DNA of 64,000 nucleotides, from positions 230,151-294,150 of the forward strand of contig NZ_LYPF02000007.1 of assembly GCF_001661595.2 (NCBI RefSeq), in the 5' to 3' direction. This DNA comes from Crocinitomix algicola. GTDB lineage: Bacteria > Bacteroidota > Bacteroidia > Flavobacteriales_D > Crocinitomicaceae. The translations under genes and the position numbers were made by a program. This document shows, piece by piece, positions 63,732-64,000 of this stretch (position 1 is its first letter; the number at the start of each line of letters is the position of its first letter). The notes beneath the pieces were generated by a model, which ran no database searches, had not been told where the DNA came from, and worked only from the letters and a program-made list of their open reading frames with translations.

Positions 63732-63829
63732 GGGCGTTCCTATTCGATGGAATAGGCGGGCTTTCTGCACTCGCTTCCGTCCGTCTGAGCCGGACGAAGA
63801 GCTCAAACAATTGCGTCAATCCCTAACGC
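63732..63829 (+). repeat. Dispersed structured element, copy D
   Basis: Begins GGGCGTTCC and ends CAATCCCTAACGC. The closing stem is GCGTT 63734-63738 with AACGC 63825-63829. Arm P2 is CCTATTC/GAATAGG (63739-63745, 63750-63756). Arm P3 is CGTCCG/CGGACG (63778-63783, 63791-63796). The linkers GGGCTTTCTGCACTCGC and GAGCTCAAACAATTGC match copies A and C. It lies upstream of the Wzy-like gene. Confidence 0.85.
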
Positions 63830-63875
63830 AGAATTGAGGTAAATAAAACCAATGAGGAGATTTGTGCAAAAATTC

Positions 63876-63977
63876 TTGTGGTACGATTGCGGACAACCGA
63901 GGTTAAATCCCGTAAATTCTGAATAAACTTGACTTACAACTTGGTTTAATTGTTTTGTGGTATGATTGCGGACAACC
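63876..63977. repeat. Pair of 23-nt direct repeats, 79 nt apart
   Basis: The repeat core GATTGCGGACAACC occurs at 63885-63898 and 63964-63977. The full 23-nt repeat (from TTGTGGTA) differs by one base, C versus T. The 56 nt between copies are unique. No other copy was found in this window. Too few copies for a CRISPR call. Confidence 0.65.
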
Positions 63978-64000
63978 ATAACATTGGACTTAACATGTTT

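Larger units (their letters stand above)
63573..64000. other. Gene-free right end with a structured repeat and two direct repeats
   Basis: This 428-nt stretch holds no convincing gene. It contains copy D of the dispersed element (63732-63829) and two copies of a 23-nt direct repeat (63876-63898 and 63955-63977). The window ends before the pattern is resolved, so more copies may lie beyond base 64000. Confidence 0.6.

Noticed and set aside
63876..63977. CRISPR array
   Set aside because: Only two repeats of 23 nt, no cas genes in the window and no further spacing pattern.
1..64000. tRNA, rRNA, riboswitch, insertion sequence or prophage
   Set aside because: No tRNA T-loop context outside coding regions, no rRNA-like stretch, no transposase, integrase or phage structural gene was seen by reading; this is not a substitute for tRNAscan or Rfam.

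Overview
The window is chromosomal DNA of a Bacteroidetes bacterium, most likely a marine or freshwater Flavobacteriales member. A Crocinitomicaceae/Cryomorphaceae-like host is a guess from gene content and was not tested. The signs are low G+C, a Bacteroidetes-order dcw cluster (murE-mraY-murD-ftsW-murG-murC-ftsQ-ftsA-ftsZ), an FtsZ with the long flavobacterial tail, a small SprB-repeat protein with a type IX secretion sorting domain, short Q-loop cytochrome bd, Bacteroidetes-type -7 boxes (TAnnTTTG), and GldK/J-like FGE-sulfatase and DUF4920 proteins. There is no transposase, integrase, phage gene, rRNA or tRNA.

Layout. 1-10.3 kb: peptidoglycan and division operon on the + strand, closed by a strong terminator. 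10.3-25 kb: mixed metabolic and envelope genes. These are the SprB-like secreted protein, YqeY, an SH3-like secreted protein, an S41 peptidase, GNAT, a COG0523 metal-chaperone GTPase behind two matching palindromes, aconitase B, a flavin monooxygenase, an esterase, YceI/DoxX/Crp, and an LRR protein. 25-36 kb (minus strand): FGE-sulfatase protein, a small helical protein, a CpsB-like PHP phosphatase, then a compact sulfur operon (usp, half-YeeE, outer-membrane barrel, half-YeeE, TauE, MBL-rhodanese fusion) next to cydAB. 36-48.7 kb: surface polysaccharide locus. GT2, a split GT-C-like pair and a flippase lie on +; eight nucleotide-sugar genes lie on minus, including a WbpB/WbpD/WbpE-type set for diacetamido-uronic acid and a Ugd/UXS pair for UDP-xylose. 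48.7-58.6 kb: barrel protein, Kdo transferase, DUF4920 lipoprotein with a two-component system, M23 peptidase, and coiled-coil/ZapA/RNase Y/methyltransferase. 58.5-63.6 kb: a second polysaccharide block (FAD protein, GT4, Wzx, Wzy-like).

The most unusual structure is a family of four intergenic elements of about 100-130 bp (11.8, 25.1, 27.7 and 63.7 kb). They share conserved linkers but carry arms of different sequence, and the arms still pair in each copy. The closing stem also changes in a compensatory way (GCGTT/AACGC versus GGCTT/AAGCC). This points to selection or copying of a fold, whether RNA or single-stranded DNA. Second in interest is the sulfur operon. Its promoter carries a Crp/Fnr-type palindrome at about -42, and its outer-membrane barrel gene sits exactly between two half-transporter genes.

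All calls come from reading the sequence. No database search, folding or alignment program was run.
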